Program-made: the position numbers and the translations under genes
In this document: positions 21,782 through 36,280 of the stretch, one piece after another
How the letters are laid out: the number at the start of each line of letters is the position of its first letter
Position numbering within the stretch: the stretch's first letter is position 1
Source: Deinococcus hopiensis KR-140
Lineage (GTDB): Bacteria; Deinococcota; Deinococci; Deinococcales; Deinococcaceae
Direction of reading: 5' to 3'
NCBI RefSeq assembly: GCF_900176165.1
Contig: NZ_FWWU01000009.1
Location: 2,538,501-2,602,500, forward strand
Length of the DNA stretch: 64,000 nucleotides
The notes under the pieces: generated by a model
The model's input: only the letters and a program-made list of their open reading frames with translations
Database searches by the model: none
Told to the model about the DNA's origin: nothing

Positions 21782-22537
21782 TTACTGCCCGCTGCTCTGG
21801 CTGGTCCCCTCGCTGGGACCCGCGCTGTCGCCAGTGCTCACGTTGTCGGTGGGCTCGCTGGTGTTCTCGGCGCCCTCGACGGCCTTGACCTCGTCCAGGC
21901 TGGCCTCGCCTTCCAGCACGGCAGCGGCGGCTTCCTCGGACAGTTCGCCCGCAGCCACCAGACCGGCCACCTGAGCGGCCTGCTGCTCGGCTTCGGCCTC
22001 CTCGGCGGTCAGGCGGGGCTGCAGGACCGAGATGATGACCTGATCCGCGTCGCCCGCGAGCTTGACGCCCTCAGGCAGCTTGATTTGTCCAGCGGTCACG
22101 TGGTCACCGATGTTCAGGCGGGTCACGTCCACGGTGACCTCCTGAGGGATACGGCGAGGACCGGGGGCGATGACGTTCAGATTGTGCACCACGGTATCCA
22201 CCAGACCGCCCATCACTTCGCCCTGGGCCTTGCCGGTGGTGTGGACGGGCACGCTGACCTCAACGGGCTCACCGTAGGTCACCATGTAGAAGTCGACGTG
22301 GATGGGCGCGCGGCGGCGCTTGTCCATCTGCACGGTCTTGACCAGCGCCGGGAAGGTCTCGCCGCCCTCGAGTGTGATGTCGAACAGGCCCGTCGTACCC
22401 TGCTGACGGAACGCGCGGTCAAACGTCTTGCGGTCCAGCGCAAACGACACGTTCTGGCCCTTGTGGTAGGCGACGGCGGGGATCAAACCTTCGGCCAGCT
22501 TTTCCTGGCTCTTGCGGGGGGTGGCTCTCAGTTCCAT
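21782..22537 (-). CDS. rplY: Ribosomal protein L25, general stress protein Ctc type
   Basis: A 251-residue protein. The N-terminal L25 domain binds 5S rRNA (MELRATPRKSQEKLAEGLIP; HVDFYMV); the central TL5-like domain follows (VEVSVPVHTTGKAQGEVMGG). The C-terminus is long, acidic and Ser/Thr-rich from residue 190. The two-domain form is known from Thermus and Deinococcus. The ATG at 22537 has GGAGGAAA upstream; a longer frame to 22642 would cover the promoter. Confidence 0.94.
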   Translation of the reverse strand: MELRATPRKSQEKLAEGLIPAVAYHKGQNVSFALDRKTFDRAFRQQGTTGLFDITLEGGETFPALVKTVQMDKRRRAPIHVDFYMVTYGEPVEVSVPVHTTGKAQGEVMGGLVDTVVHNLNVIAPGPRRIPQEVTVDVTRLNIGDHVTAGQIKLPEGVKLAGDADQVIISVLQPRLTAEEAEAEQQAAQVAGLVAAGELSEEAAAAVLEGEASLDEVKAVEGAENTSEPTDNVSTGDSAGPSEGTSQSSGQ

Positions 22538-22632
22538 GTGGGTGTTTCCTCCGGTGGGGCGCTCGGCCTGTCCTGCGCTCGCCGTCTTCGCCCGGGGGGC
22601 AAAAGCGGGGGCGGCGGCCAAGCAACCCTGGC

Positions 22633-22641
22633 AGTGTAGCA
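22633..22641 (-). promoter_or_regulatory. rplY promoter, extended -10
   Basis: On the minus strand TGCTACACT forms an extended -10 element; the -35 region is weak. It is back-to-back with the efp promoter at 22683-22691. Confidence 0.55.
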
Positions 22642-22682
22642 AACCTGGCGCGTGATGTGGGTTCCGTCCCCGGCGCGGCCTC

Positions 22683-22691
22683 TGCTAGAAT
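22683..22691 (+). promoter_or_regulatory. efp promoter, extended -10
   Basis: TGCTAGAAT is an extended -10; TTCCGT (22662-22667) is 18 bases upstream of TAGAAT. Transcription would start near 22698, leaving a leader of about 78 bases. Confidence 0.6.
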
Positions 22692-22775
22692 CGTGCCTGT
22701 TGCCCTGCGGCCCCCCCCCTGCTCTTTCGGTGGGGGCGAGTGCCCCCGGCGAAACACGAATCAAGGAGAACAGAC

Positions 22776-23333
<558 letters not shown>

Positions 23334-23350
23334 AGCCCTGCTGCAAAACG

Positions 23351-23390
23351 AGCGCCGCTTCCCTTCAAAAGGGAGCGGCGCTTACCTTTG
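23351..23390 (+). terminator. Terminator after efp
   Basis: AGCGCCGCTTCCCTT pairs with AAGGGAGCGGCGCT, with one bulged base and a tight loop, followed by TTACCTTTG. It closes efp and insulates the accB promoter that follows. Confidence 0.75.
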
Positions 23391-23391
23391 C

Positions 23392-23400
23392 TGCTAGACT
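23392..23400 (+). promoter_or_regulatory. accB promoter, extended -10
   Basis: TGCTAGACT forms an extended -10 (TGC then TAGACT at 23395-23400). Transcription would begin near 23407, at the edge of the palindrome at 23408-23425. Confidence 0.55.
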
Positions 23401-23407
23401 CGGTTCA

Positions 23408-23425
23408 GCCTAACGGGCGTTAGGC
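23408..23425. promoter_or_regulatory. Palindromic TetR-type operator at the accBC promoter
   Basis: GCCTAACG-GG-CGTTAGGC is perfect over 8-bp arms and covers the start of transcription. The core CTAACGGGCGTTAG fits the pattern C-N-AACG-NN-CGTT-N-G that I recall for the TetR-family repressor PaaR of Thermus. A repressor sensing an acyl- or aryl-CoA would make sense before acetyl-CoA carboxylase genes. The regulator is not in this window. Confidence 0.6.
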
Positions 23426-23501
23426 AGCGAGTAACGCCCCCTCTGCGCCGCTTCGCGTCATGATGGGCGGGCAACAATTCCAGACTGAAACAGGAGGGGC
23501 C

Positions 23502-24044
23502 ATGAACCCAGACGATCTCAAGAAAATTCTCGACGCTTTGAGTGCCGCGGATGTGCGCGAATTCAGCCTGCAGACCGGCAGCTTTGCCCTGGACCTCAAA
23601 CGCGGACCGCAGGCGTTTGCGGGCCCGGCTCCGGTGGCCGCGCCCCACACTCCCACGGTGATGTCCGCCGCGGCAAGCTTCCAGCCACCGGCTCCCAGCT
23701 CCGCCGCGCCTGCGCCCGAGGCCCCCACCGCGCCCGCGACCCCTGTGCTCAGCGAAGCGGCCACCCCCTCGGCACCGGCGGCGGCTCCCGCTGCTCCAGC
23801 CAAGAGCGCGGGCACGCCCGTCAAGGCCCCCATCGTGGGCACCTTCTACACGGCGAGCAGCCCCGACGCCGCTCCTTACGTCAAGGTGGGCGATACAGTC
23901 AGCGCCGGACAGGTCCTGTGCATCATCGAGGCCATGAAGCTGATGAACGAAATCGAGGCCGAAGTCAGTGGCACCGTGCGCGAGATTCTGGTGAAGAATG
24001 CCGAGCCGGTGGAGTACGGGCAGACGCTGTTCATCATTGAGTAA
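23502..24044 (+). CDS. accB: Biotin carboxyl carrier protein of acetyl-CoA carboxylase
   Basis: A 180-residue BCCP. The N-terminus MNPDDLKKILDALSAADVREF is the family dimerisation region, the middle is an Ala/Pro-rich linker, and the C-terminal biotinyl domain carries CIIEAMKLMNEIEAE with the biotin lysine in EAMKLM. It carries CO2 between AccC and the carboxyltransferase in the first step of fatty acid synthesis. CAGGAGGGG lies 7 bases before the ATG. accC follows after 84 bases. Confidence 0.95.
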   Translation: MNPDDLKKILDALSAADVREFSLQTGSFALDLKRGPQAFAGPAPVAAPHTPTVMSAAASFQPPAPSSAAPAPEAPTAPATPVLSEAATPSAPAAAPAAPAKSAGTPVKAPIVGTFYTASSPDAAPYVKVGDTVSAGQVLCIIEAMKLMNEIEAEVSGTVREILVKNAEPVEYGQTLFIIE

Positions 24045-24118
24045 GTCGCCAGCGTCCAGTCACCAGTCGCCGCAAGTCACGTCTGACCCTGGCGACTGGC
24101 GACTGGCGGCGCCTTGCC
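24045..24118. repeat. GTCGCCAG-type repeat cluster between accB and accC
   Basis: The spacer contains several copies of CAGTCGCC or GGCGACTGG in both orientations, which can fold back on each other. Similar CCAGTCGCCAG units lie at 27897-27925 in another spacer. The type looks like a small intergenic repeat rather than coding sequence. Confidence 0.6.
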
Positions 24119-24128
24119 GGAGGCACCC

Positions 24129-25466
<1,338 letters not shown>

Positions 25467-25490
25467 GGTTCGGGTTCAGGACAGCGAAGC

Positions 25491-25525
25491 AGGGACGTGG
25501 CGTAAAAACCACGTCCCTTCATTTG
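25491..25525 (+). terminator. Terminator after accC
   Basis: AGGGACGTGG and CCACGTCCCT form a perfect 10-bp stem with loop CGTAAAAA, followed by TCATTTG. It lies between accC and a convergent small gene. Confidence 0.75.
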
Positions 25526-25536
25526 CCGATCTTGTT

Positions 25537-25755
25537 TCAGCCGTTGAGGAGGTTCTTGCCCGCCTTCTCGCGGTCCTCGACGATCTTGCCGAGGATGAAG
25601 AAGGTGGGGGGCCAGAAGCCGACAAACAAGCCGTTGCGCTCCTGGGATTCCTGCGCCTGACCGTCTTCGGTCTTGCCCGCGACGAAGTTACCGGCGGACA
25701 GCACGATGGAGGCGAAGCCGAGGATGTACAGGACGTTGGAAATCTTGACGTTCAT
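25537..25755 (-). CDS. Small membrane protein of unknown function
   Basis: A 72-residue protein starting MNVKISNVLYILGFASIVLS with two hydrophobic stretches (residues 7-25 and about 43-57, FVGFWPPTFFILGKIVEDR). The start at 25755 opens a protein-like frame; the longer in-frame extension to 25926 has an unlikely composition. No known domain is recognised. Confidence 0.65.
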   Translation of the reverse strand: MNVKISNVLYILGFASIVLSAGNFVAGKTEDGQAQESQERNGLFVGFWPPTFFILGKIVEDREKAGKNLLNG

Positions 25756-26351
25756 GAAGCACCTGCCCTTCAAAAAAGGATGAAGACTTGGGACGAGGGG
25801 CAAGTGGAAGGTGGACTCCCGCCCACCGGCCTTACCCCGGAACCGACACAGGCCAACTCTGTCCCGCCCCCCCTGCTTCAAACGTGAGTTTTGCCGCCTT
25901 ATGAAGGTTGAGTGGACGCTTGACAACGGGAAGATAAGTCACCCTTTCAGAGAAAGGCTCCTGAACGAATCTACGCCTGAGAAGGCCCACCCAGACGTTA
26001 AAGGTGGACCAAGCTGAGAGACGTGACCCTGCCTGCGGAATGCACTGCTTCTACCCGCCAAACTCACCCTGCTCAATGTGGGCGCGGGCGGCAGACGGCC
26101 GCTGACCGAAGGTCGGAGGCGGGGATGGAGCCGGGACCGGGCTTGCCGCGCAGGGCGAGACCCTTCCCATCCCCGATGCCCCGCTCAACGTGGTCCTGCT
26201 GCGCGCCGCAGCCCACCTGGCCGAGCAGCAACAGGGTTGCACGAAGACTGACCGTCTGGCCTGGACCGCCGCTTCCCCATTCACCCGGGCCAACGCGGCG
26301 CGCACGCCCTCGCCGCTCGCTACGGGAGGAGTGGCGGCCGAAGGCGGCCGC
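25756..26351. other. Non-coding stretch with a possible gene remnant
   Basis: No intact gene is seen. On the plus strand, NVGAGG near 26075 and LAAQGETLPIPDAPLNVVLL followed by RAAAHLAEQ (26143-26225) resemble fragments of a class I methyltransferase in different frames, with no full domain. A short inverted repeat (GCGGCC/GGCCGC, near 26335) follows the stop of the next leftward gene. Confidence 0.35.
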
Positions 26352-26660
26352 TTATTTGTCGAACTTGTCGTACCCCGCCGCACTCCGGCGCTGGGCTCCG
26401 CGCGCGTAGTCGAGCTGCATCTCCACCGTCTCGTGCTTGCCCTCAGTAAAGGTGTTGTCGTGAATCCAGTAGTTCAGGCGGTCGGGGCCGAGCTGGACCC
26501 AGAGCTTGTGTTCGTCTTCGGGGTCACGCCAGAACACCACCCGCTCAAAGCCGTTGCGGGTGGCCCAGGTCTGCACGTCGTCCAGCACGCGCGCAGCCTT
26601 GGGGTGCGTCATCTGGTACTCGGTGCCGTCTTTTTCGTTGCGGAAAGCGATGTCGGCCAT
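26352..26660 (-). CDS. Conserved-looking protein of unknown function
   Basis: A 102-residue hydrophilic protein, MADIAFRNEKDGTEYQMTHP to KFDK, with many aromatic and charged residues (GFERVVFWRDPEDEHKLWVQ; NYWIHDNTF). It has no signal or membrane segment and no domain I recognise. The ATG at 26660 starts a coherent protein; the upstream extension to 26699 looks unlikely. It is divergent from xth. Confidence 0.65.
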   Translation of the reverse strand: MADIAFRNEKDGTEYQMTHPKAARVLDDVQTWATRNGFERVVFWRDPEDEHKLWVQLGPDRLNYWIHDNTFTEGKHETVEMQLDYARGAQRRSAAGYDKFDK

Positions 26661-26755
26661 GATGAGAGCAGCGTAACGGAACGGGCAGCCGCGCATCACT
26701 GACGGGACCTGAGCCTTTCTTAAAGCTCGCCTTTAGGAGAGGGCAGCGGCGCGTT

Positions 26756-27583
26756 ATGCTCCCGCCTGTGCCTGACCTCACCTCCCCCACCCGCACCCTC
26801 AGGGTCACGACGCTGAACCTCAATGGGCTCCGCAGTGCGCTGCGAAAGGGACTGGAGAACTGGCTGGAGCGGCACCGGCCCGACGTGCTGCTGCTTCAGG
26901 AAATTCGCGCCGGTCCGATGCCTGAGGCCCTGGCCGGACTGGGCTACGCGGGCGCGTGGTTCCCGGCGAAGAAACCCGGATACAGCGGTGTGGCGGTGCT
27001 GAGCCTGCATCCCCTGGAGGACGTGCGGGTGGGTATGGACCACGCCGAGATGGACGACGAGGGGCGCATTCTCAGCGCCGTGGTGGACGGTGTGCGCTTC
27101 GCCAGCGTGTACCTGCCCAGTGGCAGCAACGCCGCTGGGCGGCAGGATTTCAAGAACCGCGTGCTGGGCGACTACCAGGCGTGGGTGACGGGCACGTTGG
27201 CCGGTGGAATGCCCCTGGTGATCGGCGGAGACTACAACATCGCCCACCAGGAGGTGGATCTGAAAAACTGGCGGGCCAACCAGAGAAACAGCGGTTTTCT
27301 GCCGCACGAGCGGGCGTGGATGACCGCACACTTGGAGGCGGGCCTCACCGACACCCACCGCGCCTGGTTAGGCGAGCGGTCCGAGTACACCTGGTGGAGC
27401 AACCGGGGCAACGCCTACCAGGGCGATGTGGGCTGGCGGCTGGATTACCTGCTCGCGGCGGGCGTCTCCATGCGGGAGCTGTGGGTGGACCGGGAAGCGC
27501 GGCTGAGTGACCACGCGCCCCTGACGGGAACGGTGGACCTGGGCAGATTGTTCGAGGAAGAGGAGCGGCCGCAAGGCTTTTAA
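26756..27583 (+). CDS. xth: Exodeoxyribonuclease III family AP endonuclease
   Basis: A 275-residue endonuclease/exonuclease/phosphatase-fold enzyme. Metal and catalytic motifs are LNLNGLRSA (Asn), VLLLQEIRA (Glu), GGDYNIAHQEVDLKN (Asp, Asn) and the C-terminal LSDHAPLTGTV (Asp-His). It cuts DNA 5' of abasic sites in base-excision repair. AGGAGAGG lies 15 bases before the ATG; a GTG at 26768 is a second possible start. Confidence 0.93.
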   Translation: MLPPVPDLTSPTRTLRVTTLNLNGLRSALRKGLENWLERHRPDVLLLQEIRAGPMPEALAGLGYAGAWFPAKKPGYSGVAVLSLHPLEDVRVGMDHAEMDDEGRILSAVVDGVRFASVYLPSGSNAAGRQDFKNRVLGDYQAWVTGTLAGGMPLVIGGDYNIAHQEVDLKNWRANQRNSGFLPHERAWMTAHLEAGLTDTHRAWLGERSEYTWWSNRGNAYQGDVGWRLDYLLAAGVSMRELWVDREARLSDHAPLTGTVDLGRLFEEEERPQGF

Positions 27584-28112
27584 TGGCCGCTGGGAACACT
27601 TCTTTTCGTTCACTCCCCCTCGACGCTTGAGGTGCGGTGGAAAACAGGCCGCCGGAACGCGGTCGTTTTCTCGTTTTCTCCCTCCTTCGGAGGACGCAGG
27701 ACTCGGCCGGTTGCAGAGGGTTGGCGACCCGTAGAAGAGGCAGTAGAGGGAAATGGCGGACGGAGGCTGCCCCCGACTGAAACGAGGAAAACGCTGCTTT
27801 GCCTCCAACACCCTCCTCGGTGACGTACCAACAGCGTTCAAGAGCGAGGAACTGAAAACCTCTTCGGGGACCATCGGAAACGGAAAGGACGATTCTCCCA
27901 GTCGCCAGCCCCCAGTCGCCAGTCTCTATGCCCCAGTTCCCGTGCGCCGCACCGCACGTCGGGCCATGGTGTGGAAGAGCCGTAGAGGCAGGCGTTCACC
28001 ACCCCCAACTGTCTTGAATCCTTTCCCGAGAAAACCGGCACAACTTCAGCGAAAAAGCATTGGCCGTTTCTTCGCCTACGCGGGGCGCACTTCGGCGCGG
28101 CGGAGGGCGGTG
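27584..28112. other. Long intergenic region before the rnr promoter
   Basis: About 530 bases without a convincing gene. It contains a small CCTCCTTCGGAGG hairpin near 27690 and, at 27897-27925, two CAGTCGCCAG units of the type also seen between accB and accC. Otherwise I see nothing in it. Confidence 0.5.
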
Positions 28113-28121
28113 TGATAGACT
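28113..28121 (+). promoter_or_regulatory. Extended -10 upstream of rnr
   Basis: TGATAGACT is an extended -10 element. It implies a 5' leader of about 190 bases rich in GC inverted repeats before the rnr ATG at 28317. The leader could be a site of self-control, as known for some RNases. Confidence 0.45.
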
Positions 28122-28316
28122 GACCTCGCTGCCGGGTCCAGGACAGCGCCCCCACACCGCGCCAGAGTGACAGCGGGCCGGGCGCGGCCCGAGACAAGCG
28201 AAACCCCCCTCCCCGTGGGTGAGACGCGCGGTCACGAACATGCGCCTGTAGGCGAGGTGTGTGGCCCGCCGCGTCCTATACGAGAACATCCCACGGGCCG
28301 TCCTGACAGGTGAGGA

Positions 28317-32198
<3,882 letters not shown>

Positions 32199-32205
32199 AG
32201 CAAGG

Positions 32206-32251
32206 AGGAGCGGGACGGGCCGGGGATAAATCCCCGGCCCGTCCCGCTCCT
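32206..32251 (+). terminator. Perfect 21-bp hairpin after rnr
   Basis: AGGAGCGGGACGGGCCGGGG plus A pairs with its exact complement across a TAAA loop, 8 bases after the rnr stop. No T tract follows. It is either a terminator that relies on stem strength or a 3' end protecting hairpin. Confidence 0.75.
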
Positions 32252-32718
32252 GCCGTAGGCCAACCCGAACCCCTTTCGCACAACTCCCTGCTTGTCTCCC
32301 CCGTACAGTTGCCCACCGTTGCAATCCGGAGGAGGACGCCAACCATGACAAGCAGGGCTTTCTTAAACCCTGACCGCCGGTGCTGGCCCCCGCGCTTTTC
32401 CTGCACTCCCAGTTCATCCTGGGGGCACACGGCGACCATGAACTGGGTGGGCTGCCCTTCTGCCCCCTCCTTCCCCTGTATGCGGGGTTCCCTTCACCCT
32501 CGGAACCCCGGTCATTCAGAGGGCACCTGGTCCTGCGCCGAGGCAAACGCTGGAATGGTGAAAGTCCGCGGATCGCTTCGCGGGCGGCCTTCCCCAGCTC
32601 TTGGCGCAGTTGTCAACGTGCGGACTTCCTTTTGACTGGGCCCGGCGAGCGAAGCCAAATGCGCATGGGGGAGAACCGCGCCGTGAGGGGTGCCCTTGGC
32701 ACCATCCAGACAACTGCG
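32252..32718. other. Intergenic region between convergent rnr and App1 genes
   Basis: About 465 bases without a clear gene. A GGAGGAGG site precedes an ATG at 32345 (MTSRAFLNPDRRCW), but protein-like composition is lost or continues in another frame. An inverted repeat GCGCAGTTGTC (32604-32614) with GACAACTGCGC (32709-32719) spans 116 bases and contains a GGTGCC/GGCACC hairpin (32689-32703). Confidence 0.45.
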
Positions 32719-33831
<1,113 letters not shown>

Positions 33832-33888
33832 TTCACGGGCCAGTGTACGGGGCCCCCAGCAGGGTCGCCCGCAGTCTGAAGGGAAGCC

Positions 33889-34680
33889 TCAGGCTTCCCC
33901 GCGCGCACCCCGTAGCTCGTGCGCGTACCGCCGCCGCAACAGGGGCTGCACCAGCCGGTCCCCGAAGCCGGGAAACGCGGCGTCGAGCCACACGAGCAGA
34001 TGGTAGGCGCGCGGCACGATGACTTCGCGGCGTGGACGCTCCAGCACGTTCCCCACCGCCTGCGCCACGACTTCCGGCCCCGGCATGGGCAGACGGGCGG
34101 CGCGCGTCATCTCGCTGCGGACAAAGCCCGGTGAGACGAGCGTGACGTGGATGCCCGTGCCCAGCAGCTCGCGCCGCAAGGCCTGTGAAAAACCGCGCAG
34201 GCCGAACTTGCTCGCCGAATACAGCCCATTGAAGGGCACCCGGCCCGCCACCGAACCGATATTGACGATGTGGCCCGAGCCCCTGGCACGCATTTCGGGC
34301 AGCACCAGCCGCGTGAGTTCGATGGGCGATTCCAGGTTCACGCGCAGCACCCGCAGCGGATCAGAATCGTCCCACCACCAGCCGCGCTCAACGGTGACGC
34401 CCGCGTTGTTGACGAGCACGTCCACCCGCCCGAAGTGCTTGCGGGCGGCCTCGACCAGCGCGCGGCGGGAAGCGTCGTCGGTGACGTCCGTGGGTACGGC
34501 CAGCACGCGCGAGCCGGAAGGATCGAGTTCGCGGGCGAGCCGGTTCAGTTCGTCCGCCCGCCGCGCCGCGAGAACGAGGCGGTAGCCCTGCCGGGCAAGC
34601 TCATGTGCGATGGCCCGCCCGATGCCGCTGGACGCGCCGGTAAGGACCATGACGCGGGAGGTGGGAGGGGATGCGGTCAT
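33889..34680 (-). CDS. Short-chain dehydrogenase/reductase
   Basis: A 263-residue classical SDR. The cofactor motif is VLTGASSGIGRAIAHELA (TGxxxGIG), the NNAG motif is DVLVNNAGVT, and the catalytic triad lies in NIGSVAG (Ser) and YSASKFGL (Tyr-x-x-x-Lys). The basic residues ARRADEL after strand 2 suggest NADP(H). The C-terminus has VIVPRAYHLLVWLDAAFPGF, a hydrophobic extension. The substrate is unknown. The ATG at 34680 is preferred over a longer frame to 34734. Confidence 0.88.
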   Translation of the reverse strand: MTASPPTSRVMVLTGASSGIGRAIAHELARQGYRLVLAARRADELNRLARELDPSGSRVLAVPTDVTDDASRRALVEAARKHFGRVDVLVNNAGVTVERGWWWDDSDPLRVLRVNLESPIELTRLVLPEMRARGSGHIVNIGSVAGRVPFNGLYSASKFGLRGFSQALRRELLGTGIHVTLVSPGFVRSEMTRAARLPMPGPEVVAQAVGNVLERPRREVIVPRAYHLLVWLDAAFPGFGDRLVQPLLRRRYAHELRGARGEA

Positions 34681-34779
34681 GCAGCTCAGCGTAAACCGCC
34701 GCGCACACCCGTCGTCTCCTGGCCCATTTCGCAAGCCTGAACTCAGCCCTCCGTCAGCCCCACGGGCGAGACTGCGGGG

Positions 34780-36006
34780 ATGAAGTCTCCTCTCTCCCGG
34801 GCCCTGCTGTTTGCGCTGGCGCTACTGATGGGAACGGCGAACAGCGCCCCGCGCACCACACCCAAGCCGCCCACCACGGCGGCTGCGCTCCCCGAGCTCG
34901 CTCCCCTGCCGGCCCGTCCGCAAGTCGCGCCGCCCCTGACGCCGCTCGCGCCCCTTTCGGCCCCGGCCACCACGGCCTACCAACCGCGCGATCCCCTCTT
35001 TCGCGGGCAGTGGAACCTGCGCGAGATCCAACTGCCCGGGGCGTGGGCGGACCGTCCCGGCAGCGAGCGCGGGGCGGCCGTGACCGTGGCCGTGCTGGAT
35101 ACGGGATACGTGAATTCGCCGGAGCTGGCGGGCCGGGTGGTGAACGGCTACGACTTCGTGTCGGACCCCGCCCGTTCGGGCGACGGCGACGGGCGGGACC
35201 GGGACGCGAGCGGTAGGGGTCAGTTCGCCTACCACGCCGAGGTGATCGGCAACATCATCGGGGCGGCGCACGATGGCCGCGGGATGGTGGGCATCAACCC
35301 GCAGGCGCGGGTGGTGCAGGTGCGGGTGGGCGGTACGGACGGCATGATCGATCCGCAGGACCTGGCCGACGCGATGCGCTGGGCGGTTGGCCTCCCCGCG
35401 CCCGGCGCGCCCGCCAACCCCAACCCCGCCCGGGTACTGAACCTCAGCCTGTATGCCGACTTCATTCCGCTCACGGGCTGCGACGCCCGCATTCAGGCGG
35501 CCATCGACGCGGTGACGGCGCGGGGAGCGTTGGTGGTAACGGGCGCAGCGAACGACGGAGCGGACGCCGGGGGGTATACCCCGGCGGGATGCCGCAACGT
35601 CCTGACGGTCACGAGCGTGGACGAGCGGGGTCAGCGCCCCGGCTACGCCAACTGGGGCGCGAGCGTGTCCCTGGCCGCGCCCGGAGGCGAGCCGAGCCAC
35701 GGCATTCCGGCAAGCAGCCTTAGCGGCCCTGGCGGCGAGCGCAGCCCCAACGGTACCAGCTTCGCCGCGCCGCACGCTTCTGGCGTTGCCAGCCTGCTGT
35801 TTGGCCTCAAGCCGACCCTGACCCCCGCGCAGGTCCGGGACATCCTGATCCGCACGGCCACGCCCTTTCCGGGGGGGCGCTGTGACCCCGACGCCCGCAA
35901 GACCTGCGGGCGCGGCACGCTGAATGCGGCGGCGGCGCTGCGCGCCCTGGGAAGCAGTGCGGGCACGACGTCGGGACGGACGGCTGCCCCGGGAACGTTA
36001 CGCTGA
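34780..36006 (+). CDS. Secreted subtilisin-like serine protease with unusual His motif
   Basis: A 408-residue S8 peptidase with an N-terminal signal (LLFALALLMGTANSA) and a Pro/Ala-rich propeptide to about residue 75. The Asp motif is AVTVAVLDTGYV, the oxyanion Asn is in VVTGAANDGAD, and the Ser motif is NGTSFAAPHASGVASLLF. The His motif, usually HGTHVAG, reads YHAEVIGN: a His is present but its surroundings are one residue shorter. Activity is likely but not certain. Its role would be extracellular protein breakdown. Confidence 0.88.
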   Translation: MKSPLSRALLFALALLMGTANSAPRTTPKPPTTAAALPELAPLPARPQVAPPLTPLAPLSAPATTAYQPRDPLFRGQWNLREIQLPGAWADRPGSERGAAVTVAVLDTGYVNSPELAGRVVNGYDFVSDPARSGDGDGRDRDASGRGQFAYHAEVIGNIIGAAHDGRGMVGINPQARVVQVRVGGTDGMIDPQDLADAMRWAVGLPAPGAPANPNPARVLNLSLYADFIPLTGCDARIQAAIDAVTARGALVVTGAANDGADAGGYTPAGCRNVLTVTSVDERGQRPGYANWGASVSLAAPGGEPSHGIPASSLSGPGGERSPNGTSFAAPHASGVASLLFGLKPTLTPAQVRDILIRTATPFPGGRCDPDARKTCGRGTLNAAAALRALGSSAGTTSGRTAAPGTLR

Positions 36007-36025
36007 GCGGCATGAGGAGAACGCC

Positions 36026-36187
36026 GTGAACGCCCCCGTCTGGCTGCTGGTGCTGCTGACGTGCGGCTGGGGAGCCCTGACCATCCGCTTCGTGCAGAAG
36101 GCGAACCTGCCCTTCGCTCTGCTGAGCGCCGCCATGTTCGCGTGGCAGGGCTGGCGGCTGTGGATGCGGACCCGGGGTGGAAAGTAA
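36026..36187 (+). CDS. Small membrane protein
   Basis: A 53-residue protein from a GTG at 36026 with GAGGAGA 5 bases upstream. It has two hydrophobic segments (VWLLVLLTCGWGALTIRFV and FALLSAAMFAWQGWRLWM). It lies 19 bases after the protease gene and may share its transcript. A small GGGCCC-centred hairpin with TTTTT follows at 36190-36207. Confidence 0.6.
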   Translation: MNAPVWLLVLLTCGWGALTIRFVQKANLPFALLSAAMFAWQGWRLWMRTRGGK

Positions 36188-36280
36188 GACGGGCCCGGTC
36201 TTTTTCCCACTCGCGCGCTGTACCCGTTTGCTTCGGACCCCATCGCACGTTGACGGTGAGCAAGGAGTCTGGATCAGCCT

